A stretch of 63,246 bases of DNA from Bacteroidales bacterium (lineage in GTDB: Bacteria; Bacteroidota; Bacteroidia; Bacteroidales; Paludibacteraceae): NCBI GenBank assembly GCA_012518275.1, contig JAAYSS010000134.1:1-63246 (forward strand). Direction: 5' to 3'. The position numbers and the translations under genes are program-made. Position 1 is the first letter of the stretch; each line of letters begins with the position of its first letter. Below, one piece after another: positions 25,123 through 35,603 of the stretch. The notes under the pieces were generated by a model, which was not told where the DNA came from, did no database searches, and saw only the letters and a program-made list of their open reading frames with translations.

Positions 25123-25980
25123 TCAACATTTATCCACGCATTTTCTCAACGAATCTTTCCAATACGGAATTTTTATGCCAAACGTTTCTTTGATTTTTGT
25201 TTTATCTAAAACCGAAAAATTCGGGCGTGTAACTTTGCTTGGAAATTCCGACGAGTGACAAGGCTGAATATCACAATCGTTACCGAATAAATTACGTATT
25301 TCAATGGCAAAATCATACCAAGAACAAACTCCTTCGTTGGAAAAATGATAAATGCCGATATTATCTTGATATTTTTCGGTTTCTATTATTTCCAAAATAG
25401 CTTTTGCTAAATCGCCTGCGTAGGTCGGCGTACCCACCTGGTCAAAAACCACTTTCAAACTCTCTTTTTCAGCCGTCAGCCGCCGCATTGTCTTCACAAA
25501 GTTATTACCAAAAGATGAATAAAGCCAAGACGTCCTAATAATTAAATGCTCACATTCTGAACAAATTACAGCTTTTTCACCATTTAACTTTGTATGTCCA
25601 TAAACACCCAATGGCGCCGTTGAATCAGTTTCCACGTAAGGAAAATTTTTCGTGCCGTCAAATACGTAGTCGGTAGAAATATGTACAAGAAATAGTTTTC
25701 TTTGAGTACAAAGATTGGCTAAATTTTTAACAGCTAAATGATTAATTTTATCAGCCATTTCAAAATCATCTTCAGCTTTGTCCACGTTGGTGTATGCGGC
25801 GCAATTAATGATTATATCAATCTGATTTTCAGAAATAAATCTCTCAATTGCCGATTTATCCGTAATATCCAGTTCTGCCACATCGGTAAAGAAAAAACGA
25901 TGATTCGACTTCTCAGAAAGTTGGCGAATTTCACTTCCGAGCTGCCCGTTTGAACCCGTAATTAATATATTTTCACTCAT
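25123..25980 (-). CDS. rfbD: dTDP-4-dehydrorhamnose reductase
   Basis: Final step of the pathway: reduction of dTDP-4-keto-L-rhamnose to dTDP-L-rhamnose. The 285-aa SDR protein has GSNGQLG at residues 8-14, NCAAYTNVDKAE, the HISTDYVFDG Ser/Thr motif and the catalytic YGHTKLNGE. Its start overlaps the end of rfbC by eight bases, so translation is probably coupled. Confidence 0.96.
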   Translation of the reverse strand: MSENILITGSNGQLGSEIRQLSEKSNHRFFFTDVAELDITDKSAIERFISENQIDIIINCAAYTNVDKAEDDFEMADKINHLAVKNLANLCTQRKLFLVHISTDYVFDGTKNFPYVETDSTAPLGVYGHTKLNGEKAVICSECEHLIIRTSWLYSSFGNNFVKTMRRLTAEKESLKVVFDQVGTPTYAGDLAKAILEIIETEKYQDNIGIYHFSNEGVCSWYDFAIEIRNLFGNDCDIQPCHSSEFPSKVTRPNFSVLDKTKIKETFGIKIPYWKDSLRKCVDKC

Positions 25981-26545
25981 ACAAGTTTATTGAAAAGTCA
26001 AATAACGCATCAGAATCAGCCAATAACGGATTTATTTTATCTTTTTCGGACAACAAAATATCTTTTTCTGATATTTTCCAATCTATCCCTAATGCGGGAT
26101 CATTCCAAGCTATGCCTGCTTCCGACTTCGGTGCATAATAATTATCACATTTATACTGAAAAAGTACGGTTTCACTCAACACCACAAATCCGTGCGCAAA
26201 TCCTCTCGATATAAAGAGTTGACGCTTGTTTTCATCGCTCAACTCCACTGCCACGTGCTTTCCAAAAGTAGGCGAACCTTTACGGATATCCACTGCCACA
26301 TCAAGCACACGACCCTGCACCACGCGGACTAATTTTGACTGTGCATGTGGCGTTTTCTGGAAGTGAAGTCCACGTAACACACCGTATTTAGACTTGGATT
26401 CGTTGTCTTGCACGAAAATAGTTTTGCATACTTTTTCTTCAAATTCTCGCTGTGAAAACGACTCGAAAAAGTAACCTCGATGATCACCAAAAACGGTAGG
26501 CTCTATGATTTTAACGCCTTCTATCGCTGTATCTATAACTTTCAT
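25973..26545 (-). CDS. rfbC: dTDP-4-dehydrorhamnose 3,5-epimerase
   Basis: Cupin-type epimerase of 190 aa that inverts C3 and C5 of the keto sugar. Diagnostic pieces are GVLRGLHFQK with the catalytic His, VDIRKGSPTFG and ISRGFAHGF. The gene starts two bases after rfbA and overlaps rfbD, so the four genes form a tight operon in the order A-C-D-B. Confidence 0.96.
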   Translation of the reverse strand: MKVIDTAIEGVKIIEPTVFGDHRGYFFESFSQREFEEKVCKTIFVQDNESKSKYGVLRGLHFQKTPHAQSKLVRVVQGRVLDVAVDIRKGSPTFGKHVAVELSDENKRQLFISRGFAHGFVVLSETVLFQYKCDNYYAPKSEAGIAWNDPALGIDWKISEKDILLSEKDKINPLLADSDALFDFSINLYE

Positions 26546-26547
26546 AC

Positions 26548-27426
26548 CTAAAATTTATCCAGTAAGCGCATCAAATATTGTCCGTACTCGTTTTTAATCA
26601 TCGATTGGGCTATTTGTTCCAAACGTTCGTCTGAAATCCAGCCGTTTCTCCAGCCGATTTCTTCCAAGCAGGAAATTTTCAATCCTTGCCGTTTTTCAAG
26701 CACTTCGATAAAAGTGGACGCCTCGGAAAGTGAATCAAACGTGCCAGTATCCAGCCAAGCGAAGCCTCGCCCGAAAAGCTGAACTTTCAACTGGTCATCC
26801 TCCAAAAAACGTTGGTTTACAGTCGTAATTTCCAGCTCTCCCCGTGCCGATGGCTTTATTGTTTTTGCCACATCCACCACCTTATTTGGATAGAAGTATA
26901 ACCCGACAACAGCGTAATTTGATTTTGGCTCTTTTGGTTTTTCTTCAATGCTGATGACTTTTCCATCCGCATCAAACTCCGCCACTCCGTACCGTTCAGG
27001 GTCTTTTACCCAGTAACCGAAAACGGTTGCATTGTTGTTTTCTTCGGCTTCTTTTACGGCACTTCTAAGCATTCTTGGGAAACCGTGACCGTAAAAAATA
27101 TTATCCCCAAGAACAAGGCAAGCCGAGTCTTCTCCGATAAATTCTTCTCCGATGATAAATGCTTGTGCCAAGCCATCGGGACTGGGTTGCTCTGCATATT
27201 CAAAATTTACCCCATAATCTGAGCCGTCGCCAAGCAAGCGCCGAAATCCCGGTAAATCAGCAGGTGTAGAAATAATCAAAATATCCCGAATCCCCGCAAG
27301 CATAAGTGCTGAAATAGGATAATACACCATCGGCTTATCAAAAATAGGAATTAATTGTTTCGAAACACCTTTGGTTATCGGATAAAGGCGAGTGCCGGAA
27401 CCACCGGCAAGAACTATTCCTTTCAT
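26548..27426 (-). CDS. rfbA: Glucose-1-phosphate thymidylyltransferase
   Basis: First enzyme of dTDP-rhamnose synthesis; it joins dTTP and glucose-1-phosphate. The 292-aa protein has the nucleotidyltransferase signature [11 protein letters not shown] at residues 8-18, [13 protein letters not shown], the metal-binding LGDNIFYG and [19 protein letters not shown]. It is the promoter-proximal gene of the operon. The product feeds surface polysaccharide synthesis; the glycosyltransferases that use it are not in this window. Confidence 0.97.
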   Translation of the reverse strand: MKGIVLAGGSGTRLYPITKGVSKQLIPIFDKPMVYYPISALMLAGIRDILIISTPADLPGFRRLLGDGSDYGVNFEYAEQPSPDGLAQAFIIGEEFIGEDSACLVLGDNIFYGHGFPRMLRSAVKEAEENNNATVFGYWVKDPERYGVAEFDADGKVISIEEKPKEPKSNYAVVGLYFYPNKVVDVAKTIKPSARGELEITTVNQRFLEDDQLKVQLFGRGFAWLDTGTFDSLSEASTFIEVLEKRQGLKISCLEEIGWRNGWISDERLEQIAQSMIKNEYGQYLMRLLDKF

Positions 27427-27510
27427 AAAAATTAATATTATTTTTTCGAGATTTTACACATGAGAAACAAATTCATCTTTAATTTTAACCCATTTCTCAT
27501 CTTATCACAA

Positions 27511-27518
27511 CAAAATTA
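27511..27518 (-). promoter_or_regulatory. Possible -7 element of rfbACDB
   Basis: TAATTTTG on the minus strand fits TAnnTTTG, about 85 bases before rfbA. No TTG at the -33 distance was found. Confidence 0.4.
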
Positions 27519-27597
27519 CTATTTAAAAGTCGAATTAAAAAGAATGCCGTCTTTGAACCTACAAAAGACCTATTAAAAAATTTTCCCCTAAAACTTT

Positions 27598-28164
27598 TTA
27601 AGGATTAGATTGCAGAGCTTTAACAATATCTGATTCAATATCAGCAGGCTTAACTGTTGGGGAATAGCGTTTTAATGGTGTCCCATCTTTTGAAATTAGA
27701 AATTTCGTGAAATTCCATTTAATTTTTTTACTTAATGTACCCGGTAATTCCTTTTTCAAATATACAAAAAGCGGATGAGCTGTTTTTCGGTTTACATCAA
27801 TCTTTGCAAACATGGGAAATGTTACCCCGTAATTTGTTTGACAAAATTCTAAAATTTCTTCGTTAGTTCCGGGATCCTGTTTAGCAAATTGATTACAAGG
27901 GAATCCCAACACTACAAAACCTTGATCTTTGTACTTTTTATAAAGATCTTCTAACCCTTGAAACTGGGGTGTAAATCCACATTTACTGGCGGTATTTACC
28001 ACCAAAACTACTTTTCCTTTATAGGAATCCATTTTAATTTCTTCGCCTTTTGAGTTTTCAGCTTTGAAATCATAAAATTTTTGTTTGCTCATCTTATTTT
28101 TTGTTGAATTGCACGAAAATAAAACTATAAATAGCGTCATAATCACAAAAGCAATTTGTTTCAT
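27598..28164 (-). CDS. Glutathione peroxidase-type thiol peroxidase, lipoprotein form
   Basis: Protein of 188 aa. A lipoprotein signal with lipobox VLFSC places it at the periplasmic face or outer membrane. The Gpx/thioredoxin-fold domain (about residues 32-185) has the peroxidatic Cys in NTASKCGFT, the active-site Gln in GFPCNQF and the Trp-Asn pair in KWNFTKFL. The active residue is Cys, not selenocysteine; such bacterial enzymes usually take electrons from thioredoxin. A related, frameshifted gene lies directly upstream, so the pair arose by tandem duplication. Confidence 0.92.
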   Translation of the reverse strand: MKQIAFVIMTLFIVLFSCNSTKNKMSKQKFYDFKAENSKGEEIKMDSYKGKVVLVVNTASKCGFTPQFQGLEDLYKKYKDQGFVVLGFPCNQFAKQDPGTNEEILEFCQTNYGVTFPMFAKIDVNRKTAHPLFVYLKKELPGTLSKKIKWNFTKFLISKDGTPLKRYSPTVKPADIESDIVKALQSNP

Positions 28165-28254
28165 AATTCATGCATTTAGAATTCAAATTCTAAACAAATA
28201 ACATCATATTGCACTGATAATAAGAGACAAATATCCCATCAAACACAAAAAGAG

Positions 28255-28825
28255 TTATTTTCCAGTTTGCAACGCCAAACGAATGTCATCTTCAAATTCA
28301 TTCGGCTCCACTTTTGGGGCGTACCTACCAATGGTTTTACCGTCTTTCCCGATAAGAAACTTGGTGAAATTCCAGCTAATATCAGCCGCTTCTGTCTCGG
28401 GTACACTATTTTTCAAATAGGGGTACAAGGGATATTCGGTTTCTCCATTTACATCAATCTTTTCAAACATAGGAAAAGTAACTCCATAGTTTATTTGGCA
28501 GAACTCCAAAATTTCTTCATTGGTTCCGGGCTCTTGATAACCAAACTGATTACTTGGAAATCCAAGAATTACAAAACCTGCTTCTTGATATTTTTTGTAC
28601 AAATCTTCTAAGGCGGCAAACTGATAGGTGTAACAACATTTACTCGCAGTATTTACCACCAGCACTACTTTCCCTTGAAAGTCGCTCATTTTCACCTCAT
28701 CGCCACCAATAAACAACGCCTTATAATCAAATCATAAAAAGACCGCTCCCTTTCTTGTTCTTATCAAAGGTACAGCTACTTAGAAGTACAACTGCAAAAG
28801 CAGCTAATAAAGTTGTTTTTTTCAT
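28255..28825 (-). pseudogene. Glutathione peroxidase lipoprotein gene with a frameshift
   Basis: From ATG 28823-28825 the reading gives a lipoprotein signal (MKKTTLLAAFAVVLLSSC) and linker that end at a TGA after GLFMI. The Gpx domain continues in another frame (DYKALFIGGDEV...) to 28255, with NTASKCCYT, GFPSNQF and SWNFTKFL all present. One extra base near 28727-28741, in a T-rich stretch, accounts for the break. The domain alone (28255-28716) could start only at a TTG and would lack export. The Gpx motif here has CC where the neighbour has CG. It is either a young pseudogene or a base-calling error. Confidence 0.8.
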
Positions 28826-28837
28826 AAATCTGATTTT

Positions 28838-30067
28838 TTATGGTTGTTTTTTGTCATCACTCACATATTTCAGTTCGTGTCCTAGTTTCTCTTTTTTAGT
28901 TTTCATGTAAAGCAGGTTGTATTTATTCGGTTCAACTTCAAGCGGTACATTTTCCACCACAGAAAGCCCGAAGGACTCTAATCCAATCCGTTTTTTCGGG
29001 TTATTAGTCATTAATCTTAACTTAGTAACTCTCAGTTCTCTTAAAATCTGTGCACCGATTCCATAGTCGCGTTCATCAGCATTGAATCCAAGATGAAGGT
29101 TAGCCTCAACCGTATCGAGTCCTTCTTCTTGCAGTTTGTATGCTTTTATTTTATTCATTAAACCAATACCTCGTCCTTCCTGACTCATATACACCAGCAC
29201 ACCTTTCCCTTCTTTCTCAATCATTTGGAGAGCCAATTGCAATTGCTCGCCACATTCACAGCGCATAGAACCAAATATATCACCTGTAACACAAGACGAA
29301 TGCACACGCACCAAAATAGGCTCATCTACTTCCCATTTTCCTTTAATAAGTGCTATATGTTCTGCTCCATTGGATATTTGACGGAAAGGAAGTAGCTTAA
29401 AATGACCGTATTGGGTTGGCATATCAACTTCCACTCCCTTATGGATTAACGATTCGGTTTTAATTCTATAAGCAATTAAATCTTCGATAGAAATAATTTT
29501 CAGGTTAAACTTATCGGCTATCTGAAAAAGCTGCGGTAATCGTGCCATTGTCCCGTCCTCATTCATAATTTCGATAAGTGCACCTACCGGATACAGGCCA
29601 GCCATACGCGCCAAATCTACTGCCGCTTCGGTATGTCCGGCACGACGCAAAACACCTTTTGAACGAGCACGAAGTGGACAAATGTGTCCCGGACGTCCAA
29701 AGGTTTCAGGTGTGGAATTTGGGTCGGCAAGCGCCCGAAATGTAGCAGCACGATCAGCAGCAGAAACACCTGTAGTGCAGCCTTCTAATTTATCTACAGT
29801 TATTGTAAAGGGTGTAGCATGAATGGATGTATTTACATCAACTTGCATCTCCAATTCCAATTCCTCGCATCGCTCTTCGGTAAGTGGAGCACATAGCACT
29901 CCTCTGCCATGCTTCAACATGAAATTGACCATCTCGGGTGTTATTTTTTCTGCAGCACAAATAAAATCACCTTCGTTTTCACGGTCTTCATCGTCCACCA
30001 CAATAACAAAACGTCCTGCTTTTATTTCTTCAACGGCTTCTTTGATACTATCCAATTTTCTTTCCAT
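28838..30067 (-). CDS. ribBA: Bifunctional 3,4-dihydroxy-2-butanone-4-phosphate synthase / GTP cyclohydrolase II
   Basis: This fusion starts both branches of riboflavin synthesis. The 409-aa protein has an N-terminal RibB domain (about residues 1-205; [11 protein letters not shown], the GHICPLRA region and GHTEAAVDL) and a C-terminal RibA domain (about 206-400). RibA holds the zinc cysteines in [19 protein letters not shown] and the catalytic SQEGRGIG. Both active sites look complete. It lies 28 bases after the LptF/G permease gene on the same strand, an arrangement common in Bacteroidota. Confidence 0.96.
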   Translation of the reverse strand: MERKLDSIKEAVEEIKAGRFVIVVDDEDRENEGDFICAAEKITPEMVNFMLKHGRGVLCAPLTEERCEELELEMQVDVNTSIHATPFTITVDKLEGCTTGVSAADRAATFRALADPNSTPETFGRPGHICPLRARSKGVLRRAGHTEAAVDLARMAGLYPVGALIEIMNEDGTMARLPQLFQIADKFNLKIISIEDLIAYRIKTESLIHKGVEVDMPTQYGHFKLLPFRQISNGAEHIALIKGKWEVDEPILVRVHSSCVTGDIFGSMRCECGEQLQLALQMIEKEGKGVLVYMSQEGRGIGLMNKIKAYKLQEEGLDTVEANLHLGFNADERDYGIGAQILRELRVTKLRLMTNNPKKRIGLESFGLSVVENVPLEVEPNKYNLLYMKTKKEKLGHELKYVSDDKKQP

Positions 30068-30095
30068 AACTTCCTCGGCGTACCGCCTTTTTTAT

Positions 30096-31598
30096 TTAAT
30101 TATACCTTTTCGGTAAGTATTTTTTCTTTTGTGATACTAAAAATTTCTTTGCATTATCCAACAGTTTGGCATAAGATTCCACACGGAAGAAACTTGCATC
30201 AGTTACGGCTTTCCAAGTTAAGAAAAGCCCCAACGGAAATAGTACAGCTGAACTAAGCCACATACCTTGATACACCTGCCAAAATCCTTCGCGTGCCATT
30301 TTGTAACCTGTGGTATCAATAATGTAATAAATAACGAACAACACGACCGAAATCACCACAGGAAATCCTAATCCGCCCTTCCGCACAATGGCTCCAAGTG
30401 GGGCACCGATAAAGAAAAATATCAGGCAAGCGAAGGAAAGTGTAAATTTCCTATGCCACTCTATTTGATGTCGGCGCATGTAGTATGTCGGCTCTTCCAG
30501 CATAACTTTGTTGTAGTCAATCTTGTCTTTCATCATTCGTGCATTCTGGTAAGAAATACTCAGCGCCTCTTGCATTTCGATTTGCGAAAGAGATAGGAAT
30601 AAAGAATCAGCATGATGCTCCCTTGCATCAGCCGGAATTACTTTCGCTTTTGCTATGCTGTCAGTTGTTTCTTTCAATTGGGTGTTTCTAAGATCATCAA
30701 AGTGAGTTGCTACCATTTCTCTTGCCTGATCATTTCCTCTCATTTTAACCACTTTTTGCACCGAATCAATGGTCTGTGTCAGTTGTACTACATTTTTACT
30801 CACGTGCTGATCTTTCAATATTGACTCGTCATAACGGTTAAATTCAGTATTAAAATCAATCAGTATCTCTTTTGTTAAAAATTCCTCCCTACGGTAAGGG
30901 ATATTATCCGAATTGTATCTATTCCCATGCTGACGAATATTTTCAAAACTTTCTCCTTGATAAAGCGATAGTTTTAGGTATTTATTATCTGCCGTAAATT
31001 CTACTTTCCCCGAGTCGGCAAGCATCACCGTAGCATTGTCAAAACCGTTCGAAAAATCGTATATCATCAAATCTTTGAGCAATCCTTTGTTCGGATCTTT
31101 ATCTCGCACGTAAAGGTTGTAACCACTTATACCACTGTAAAATTGCCCTTCAGGAATTTCAAATTCAGGAGACTTCTGCCTAAGCGAGAATATCAATGTC
31201 CAAAGCTTGGTTTGAGCTACAGGTAACACATTGTTTGAAAAAAAGAAAGCTCCTACTACAATAATAGCAATAAATACTATCAACCCGCGCATTATCCGAA
31301 ATAGTGATATGCCGGCTGATTTCATGGCTGTAAGTTCTAAGTTTTCTCCAAAATTACCGAAATTCATCAGCGCAGCCAGCAATATAGCAAGTGGAAGCGC
31401 CATGGGCACCGTCTGCAACGTTGCATACCAAAAAAACTCAGCAAGTACACCCCATCCTACTCCTTTTCCAATCAAATCAGGCATCTGCTTCCAAAAAAAC
31501 TGCATTAGCAGAATTAGGATGCAAATGAAAAATGTCATGAAAAAATAGGTCAGAAAAGACTTGACAACATATAGGTCTAATTTCTTAATTTTTAGCAT
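30096..31598 (-). CDS. LptF/LptG family permease (lipopolysaccharide export)
   Basis: Protein of 500 aa with the YjgP/YjgQ layout. A first group of membrane helices (about residues 12-40, 55-80, 98-120) is followed by a large periplasmic jellyroll domain (about 125-385) and three C-terminal helices (about 395-480). These permeases pair with LptB to extract LPS from the inner membrane. The periplasmic part carries an extra helical stretch rich in charged residues (about 265-350), common in Bacteroidota. Whether it is LptF or LptG cannot be settled, as Bacteroidota members do not sort cleanly. Confidence 0.9.
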   Translation of the reverse strand: MLKIKKLDLYVVKSFLTYFFMTFFICILILLMQFFWKQMPDLIGKGVGWGVLAEFFWYATLQTVPMALPLAILLAALMNFGNFGENLELTAMKSAGISLFRIMRGLIVFIAIIVVGAFFFSNNVLPVAQTKLWTLIFSLRQKSPEFEIPEGQFYSGISGYNLYVRDKDPNKGLLKDLMIYDFSNGFDNATVMLADSGKVEFTADNKYLKLSLYQGESFENIRQHGNRYNSDNIPYRREEFLTKEILIDFNTEFNRYDESILKDQHVSKNVVQLTQTIDSVQKVVKMRGNDQAREMVATHFDDLRNTQLKETTDSIAKAKVIPADAREHHADSLFLSLSQIEMQEALSISYQNARMMKDKIDYNKVMLEEPTYYMRRHQIEWHRKFTLSFACLIFFFIGAPLGAIVRKGGLGFPVVISVVLFVIYYIIDTTGYKMAREGFWQVYQGMWLSSAVLFPLGLFLTWKAVTDASFFRVESYAKLLDNAKKFLVSQKKKYLPKRYN

Positions 31599-31678
31599 CT
31601 GCTACAAATGAGTATAATGGAACAAAATTACTCAAAATTTGAGACTTATGATAAAATTTACAAGGAAATTATAAATCC

Positions 31679-33040
31679 TTAAACAAACAGGTTTTCGTTT
31701 TTGAATTTTCTGATAAAGAGAATCAATGTCAAAGTTGTAACCACCACCGAAAGTGAATCTGACAACGGCATAGCGCCCCAAACTCCTTCCAATCCGTATA
31801 TCGGAGGTAACAATAATAAACTTGGGATTAAAAACAAAACTTGCCGCGTAAGGCTAAGCAACATTGAAATTTTTGCCTTCCCGATAGATTGGAAAAAGTT
31901 GGTAAATACAATCTGAGAGCCTACCAGCGGAAACACAATAACAGATATTCTTAATGCTCTTGCTGCTAATATTCTCAGTTCCACATCAGTAGTAAACATT
32001 CCTGCCAATGTGTAAGGAAAAAATGTTCCCAGAATAAACCCAAAGGTCGAAACAATGGTAGCAACTATTGCTGTTTTTTTCAACGCTTCAAACATACGGG
32101 TATAATTTCGTGCTCCGAAGTTAAATCCCCAAATCGGTTGTGAACCTTGATTCAAGCCCACAATGAACATGATAATTATCGTAGTAACTCCATTTTGTAT
32201 CCCCAAAGCTCCTACTGCTAAGTCGCCACCATACTCAATAAGAGCCTGATTCATAATCACAACTGTAATGCTGGCAGCCATCATCATGCTAAATGGTGAC
32301 ATACCAATACTGATAATGGAACGAACAACATGTTTGTCGAGCTTCAGGTTTTTACGGTGTATTTGAAGGTTTGATTTTTGACTAAAAAAGTGAGACATCA
32401 CCCACACCATACCAACAAAAAAAGCTATGTTCGTAGCATGGGCAGCCCCACCTATCCCCATATCAAACACAAAAATAAAAATCGGAGCCAATCCAATATT
32501 TACTATTGCGCTGATTATCATCGTAATCATAGCTTTTCGGGGATAACCGGATGCACGCATTATACTGTTAAATCCGAAAAGTAATGCAGAAAGCACCGTC
32601 CCAGGGATTATGATAACCATAAATTCTCGAGCGTATTTCAACGTATTTGCACTACCGCCGAGAAGCACCAATATTTTATTCAAAAAGACAAGCGAGAAAA
32701 CACTTATAACCGCTGACACCAACAACGTTAACGTCAACGCATTGCCTAAAACTTTCTCAGCTTTTTCTTTGTCACCCTCACCCAAACGGATCGATATGCG
32801 TGCCGAAGAACCGGCACCGATAAGCATACCAAACGCCGACAAAAAATTCATAAAAGGAAATGTAAGCGCCAATCCCGAAATAGCCAATGGTCCCACTCCC
32901 AACCCGATATACATCCTGTCGATGATATTGTACAACGATGAAACCATTGTACCAATAATGGCAGGAACAGAGTATGTCCAAAGCAATTTTCCAATACTTT
33001 CTGTTCCTAAATTCGTATCTATTTTTTGTATATCGGGCAT
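31679..33040 (-). CDS. MATE-family efflux transporter
   Basis: Protein of 453 aa with twelve predicted membrane helices in two six-helix halves. Hallmarks are the N-terminal PAIIGTMVSSLYNIIDRMYI, FLSAFGMLIGAGSSARIS in helix 2 and the repeated GLNQGSQPIWGFNFGA in the second half. MATE pumps export cationic drugs or metabolites with sodium or protons; the substrate here is unknown. It is a single-gene unit. Confidence 0.93.
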   Translation of the reverse strand: MPDIQKIDTNLGTESIGKLLWTYSVPAIIGTMVSSLYNIIDRMYIGLGVGPLAISGLALTFPFMNFLSAFGMLIGAGSSARISIRLGEGDKEKAEKVLGNALTLTLLVSAVISVFSLVFLNKILVLLGGSANTLKYAREFMVIIIPGTVLSALLFGFNSIMRASGYPRKAMITMIISAIVNIGLAPIFIFVFDMGIGGAAHATNIAFFVGMVWVMSHFFSQKSNLQIHRKNLKLDKHVVRSIISIGMSPFSMMMAASITVVIMNQALIEYGGDLAVGALGIQNGVTTIIIMFIVGLNQGSQPIWGFNFGARNYTRMFEALKKTAIVATIVSTFGFILGTFFPYTLAGMFTTDVELRILAARALRISVIVFPLVGSQIVFTNFFQSIGKAKISMLLSLTRQVLFLIPSLLLLPPIYGLEGVWGAMPLSDSLSVVVTTLTLILFIRKFKNENLFV

Positions 33041-33095
33041 TATATATTAAAGTAGTAAAGCCATCCTTGATGCCTGTCAAACTTCAAAAATTTCA

Positions 33096-33126
33096 CAAAA
33101 AAACGGTTCTACATACGTAAAACCGC
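33096..33126 (-). terminator. Terminator of the first beta-barrel gene
   Basis: On the minus strand GCGGTTTTAC pairs with GTAGAACCGT-type sequence and is followed by seven T residues. Confidence 0.75.
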
Positions 33127-33153
33127 TATCCTATCCTAAATGTTTAGTGTTTT

Positions 33154-33828
33154 CTAAAACTCGTACTCAAAAGCCACATGCCAACCCCTAAGCCTTTTCG
33201 GACGCTCTTTGTTAGTTCCAATACTATTCAGCCCCCAGTCATAACCACTTCTTAAACGTAAACTCTTCCATTGGATACCACCTCCTGTGCCAAGTTGGAA
33301 TGTAAATCGCTTTAGATCTGAGTCATAGAGATTATAAATTCCGGGAGTCGGCAGATAATTCGGTTGTTGCTCATCCGCTTTTCTTGTCCGAATCGTATTT
33401 TTTCTCTCTTCGCTTAATGCAAGCCCAATATTAAAGTTTGGTCCTGCGTAAGCAAACAGTTTCATCCCCCAAAAAATAGGCAGTGTGTATGTTATGCGCA
33501 CAGGAATATCCAGCAAATGTCCTGAATAATCAGCAAAAGCAGTATCACCACGTTGATAGTACTGTTCACGTTTTCCGATAGCGAAAGAATACTTCAATCC
33601 GGTTTCTACTCCAAACCCACTTTTAAGCGGGATTTCCACATTGCCACCTGCACGAATAATGTGGTAAGGCGAAGTAACTATGTAGTCTCCATAACGATAA
33701 GTCTGCCCATAACCAAGTTCGGCTCTGTATTTTACGGCAGGTTTTGCAACTGAGTCTGTTGTGCTCTGCGCATTTACTCCTATAAATGTCAACACAAAAA
33801 ATGCAAGTACAACTATCTTAAACTTCAT
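33154..33828 (-). CDS. Outer-membrane beta-barrel protein (PorT-like), array member 1
   Basis: Protein of 224 aa with a signal peptide (about residues 1-20) and alternating beta strands ending in an aromatic C-terminus (FEYEF), as in eight-stranded outer-membrane barrels. The motif FAYAGPNFNIGLAL near residue 120 is shared with the next three genes. A -7 element lies just upstream. The role of these barrels (adhesion, structure or small-molecule passage) is unknown. Confidence 0.8.
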   Translation of the reverse strand: MKFKIVVLAFFVLTFIGVNAQSTTDSVAKPAVKYRAELGYGQTYRYGDYIVTSPYHIIRAGGNVEIPLKSGFGVETGLKYSFAIGKREQYYQRGDTAFADYSGHLLDIPVRITYTLPIFWGMKLFAYAGPNFNIGLALSEERKNTIRTRKADEQQPNYLPTPGIYNLYDSDLKRFTFQLGTGGGIQWKSLRLRSGYDWGLNSIGTNKERPKRLRGWHVAFEYEF

Positions 33829-33869
33829 GTCTTGTTTTTATTTCGAAAAAATGTTCTGAAAAACTTGTA

Positions 33870-33877
33870 CAAAAATA
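33870..33877 (-). promoter_or_regulatory. -7 element of barrel gene 1
   Basis: TATTTTTG on the minus strand fits TAnnTTTG, 41 bases before the start codon. Confidence 0.45.
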
Positions 33878-33941
33878 GCAAAAATACCCTAATCCAATTA
33901 CTTCAAAACTATTATTAACATTGGGATGATGCCATATTCAA

Positions 33942-34619
33942 CTAAAAAGTATATCCCAGCGAAACCTTAATGTCGTTTGCTCTTAATGTAGCATCATCCA
34001 GTTTCGTTCGATTCAAAATACCCCAATCATATCCCGCTCGAAGTAAAACACCATAACACTGCACACCCAAACCGGCACCCATTTGTAAGTCCATTGCCCT
34101 GTAATCACTTGGAGCTTTGTAGATATTTGATTGAGAGTCTTCCTTATTAAGTTTGTTTGAAACATAATATTCAGTTGAAGTCACTTTATTTATCGAATAG
34201 TTTAGATTCGGTCCGGCAAACATAAAAAAACTAAATTCATCAGCCAATGTCACAGAATACATTAAGCGCAAAGGTAAGTCAATCGCAGAATAGATAGTTT
34301 TAGATTGTTCCCAAACCCCAAATACATTTTTCAATGCCGCCCTATCATTTTGAATACCTCTAAAATAATTATACAAAATACCGGTTTGAATACTTGCTTG
34401 CTCACCAACATTAAACACCACAATCGGACCGGCATGAAATCCATTCAAATTATATTCATTTATCATTGGTGACTTCTCGATTCTGCTATCTTTAAGTCGA
34501 GGCATGGTGTGCCCATATCCCGCCATAATCCCAAATTCTACTTTTTTGTCTTGGGCCTGTACTGTAAAAGCGAAAAATAAAACCAATAAAACCGATATCG
34601 AAATTCTGATAATCTTCAT
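33942..34619 (-). CDS. Outer-membrane beta-barrel protein, array member 2
   Basis: From ATG 34619 the product is 225 aa with a clean signal peptide ending FTVQAQ; a longer reading from 34706 would put 29 charged residues in front and is rejected. The barrel body carries FFMFAGPNLNYSI and ends SLGYTF. It is the most divergent of the four paralogues. Its -7 element lies about 24 bases upstream, inside the rejected extension. Confidence 0.8.
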   Translation of the reverse strand: MKIIRISISVLLVLFFAFTVQAQDKKVEFGIMAGYGHTMPRLKDSRIEKSPMINEYNLNGFHAGPIVVFNVGEQASIQTGILYNYFRGIQNDRAALKNVFGVWEQSKTIYSAIDLPLRLMYSVTLADEFSFFMFAGPNLNYSINKVTSTEYYVSNKLNKEDSQSNIYKAPSDYRAMDLQMGAGLGVQCYGVLLRAGYDWGILNRTKLDDATLRANDIKVSLGYTF

Positions 34620-34642
34620 ATATTTTTTGTTAATTTTGAGTG

Positions 34643-34650
34643 CAAAGATA
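34643..34650 (-). promoter_or_regulatory. -7 element of barrel gene 2
   Basis: TATCTTTG on the minus strand, a perfect TAnnTTTG, 24 bases before the chosen start. It also argues against the longer reading frame. Confidence 0.55.
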
Positions 34651-34764
34651 CGTAAATCATCGCGTAATTTGAAATCAAATTCAACTATTTTAAGAACTTG
34701 GTACAAGATTTTTTTGATTTGTTTTCACCGACTTTATTTCACTTTGGCATTATTTTAAAAAAAC

Positions 34765-34800
34765 GAAAAGCGACCAGATAAATATATCCAGCCGCTTTTC
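34765..34800 (-). terminator. Terminator of barrel gene 3
   Basis: GAAAAGCG and CGCTTTTC form the arms of a hairpin just past the stop codon, followed on the minus strand by T-rich sequence. Confidence 0.75.
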
Positions 34801-34827
34801 TGTTACTATAATTGGTTAGCTAAATAC

Positions 34828-35475
34828 TTAGAAAGTATAGGCTAAACCTACTTTCATGTCGTTATTTTTCCAAACACCGCCTTCGCTTTTGTCTTTGTCC
34901 AACAGTCCAAAGTCATAACTGAAACGAAGTGAAATACCATTATATTGAACTCCTGCACCTGCTCCAAGTTGAAGATCGAATGGAGCAAACATTTTTTCGT
35001 CCTGTAAATCTACCCATGTATAAATACTCTCATTTTTCTGACCCGGCAACTTAAATCGTGTGTCGCCAACATCAATAAGTTCAGCTGCAGCATAATTAAA
35101 ATTTGGTCCTGCAAATACGAAAGCACTGAATCCACTTGCAAACGGAAATGCAGCTTTTACTCTTACCGGCAAATCTAATGAGTGTGAAGTAACTTTAATA
35201 TCTTTTGTTAAAATATTTTTACTGGCTGTAAGGTAATTATAAAAAAGTCCGTATTGAAGACTTATGGGACCCTGAATGTGTAAATCAGCTACAGGACCTA
35301 CATGAAAGCCTTGCAGAGAAATATTTTCGTCACCTAACACAATACTCAATGGTGATTTTTCATAACTACGGGATTGAACCCCGTATCCAGCTTGAATACC
35401 CACTTGTGCATTTACAAAGCTCATTGATAAAATAACAGCAACAGCTGCTAATACGATTTTCTTTAGTGATTTCAT
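34828..35475 (-). CDS. Outer-membrane beta-barrel protein, array member 3 (sigma-54 promoter)
   Basis: Protein of 215 aa with signal peptide MKSLKKIVLAAVAVILSMSF..NAQ, barrel motif AFVFAGPNFNYAA and C-terminus GLAYTF. It is most similar to the next paralogue (35670-36296), especially in signal peptide and barrel core. Unlike members 1 and 2 it has no TAnnTTTG element. Instead a -24/-12 promoter ends 62 bases before the start codon, which points to control by RpoN and an activator. Confidence 0.82.
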   Translation of the reverse strand: MKSLKKIVLAAVAVILSMSFVNAQVGIQAGYGVQSRSYEKSPLSIVLGDENISLQGFHVGPVADLHIQGPISLQYGLFYNYLTASKNILTKDIKVTSHSLDLPVRVKAAFPFASGFSAFVFAGPNFNYAAAELIDVGDTRFKLPGQKNESIYTWVDLQDEKMFAPFDLQLGAGAGVQYNGISLRFSYDFGLLDKDKSEGGVWKNNDMKVGLAYTF

Positions 35476-35536
35476 AAATTTTCAATATTAATTAATTATT
35501 AAATGTATTATTATCAACATTACATTTATAACACGC

Positions 35537-35551
35537 TCAAAGGTTGTGCCA
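35537..35551 (-). promoter_or_regulatory. Sigma-54 (-24/-12) promoter of barrel gene 3
   Basis: The minus strand reads TGGCACAACCTTTGA. Against TGGCAC-N5-TTGC it matches in the whole -24 block and in TTG of the -12 block; only the final C is A. Transcription should start near 35525. Confidence 0.7.
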
Positions 35552-35603
35552 AAATGAAAAACAATTAACGTTTTTTACTTTGATTTTGCCCTTCTTGCCA
35601 TAA

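Noticed and set aside
28727-28741. TGA in the upstream Gpx gene as a selenocysteine codon
   Set aside because: The TGA lies in the linker after the signal peptide, not at the active site, which has a normal Cys codon; the frame also changes there.
34620-34706. Upstream extension of barrel gene 2
   Set aside because: It places charged residues before a clear signal peptide and contains the gene's own -7 element.
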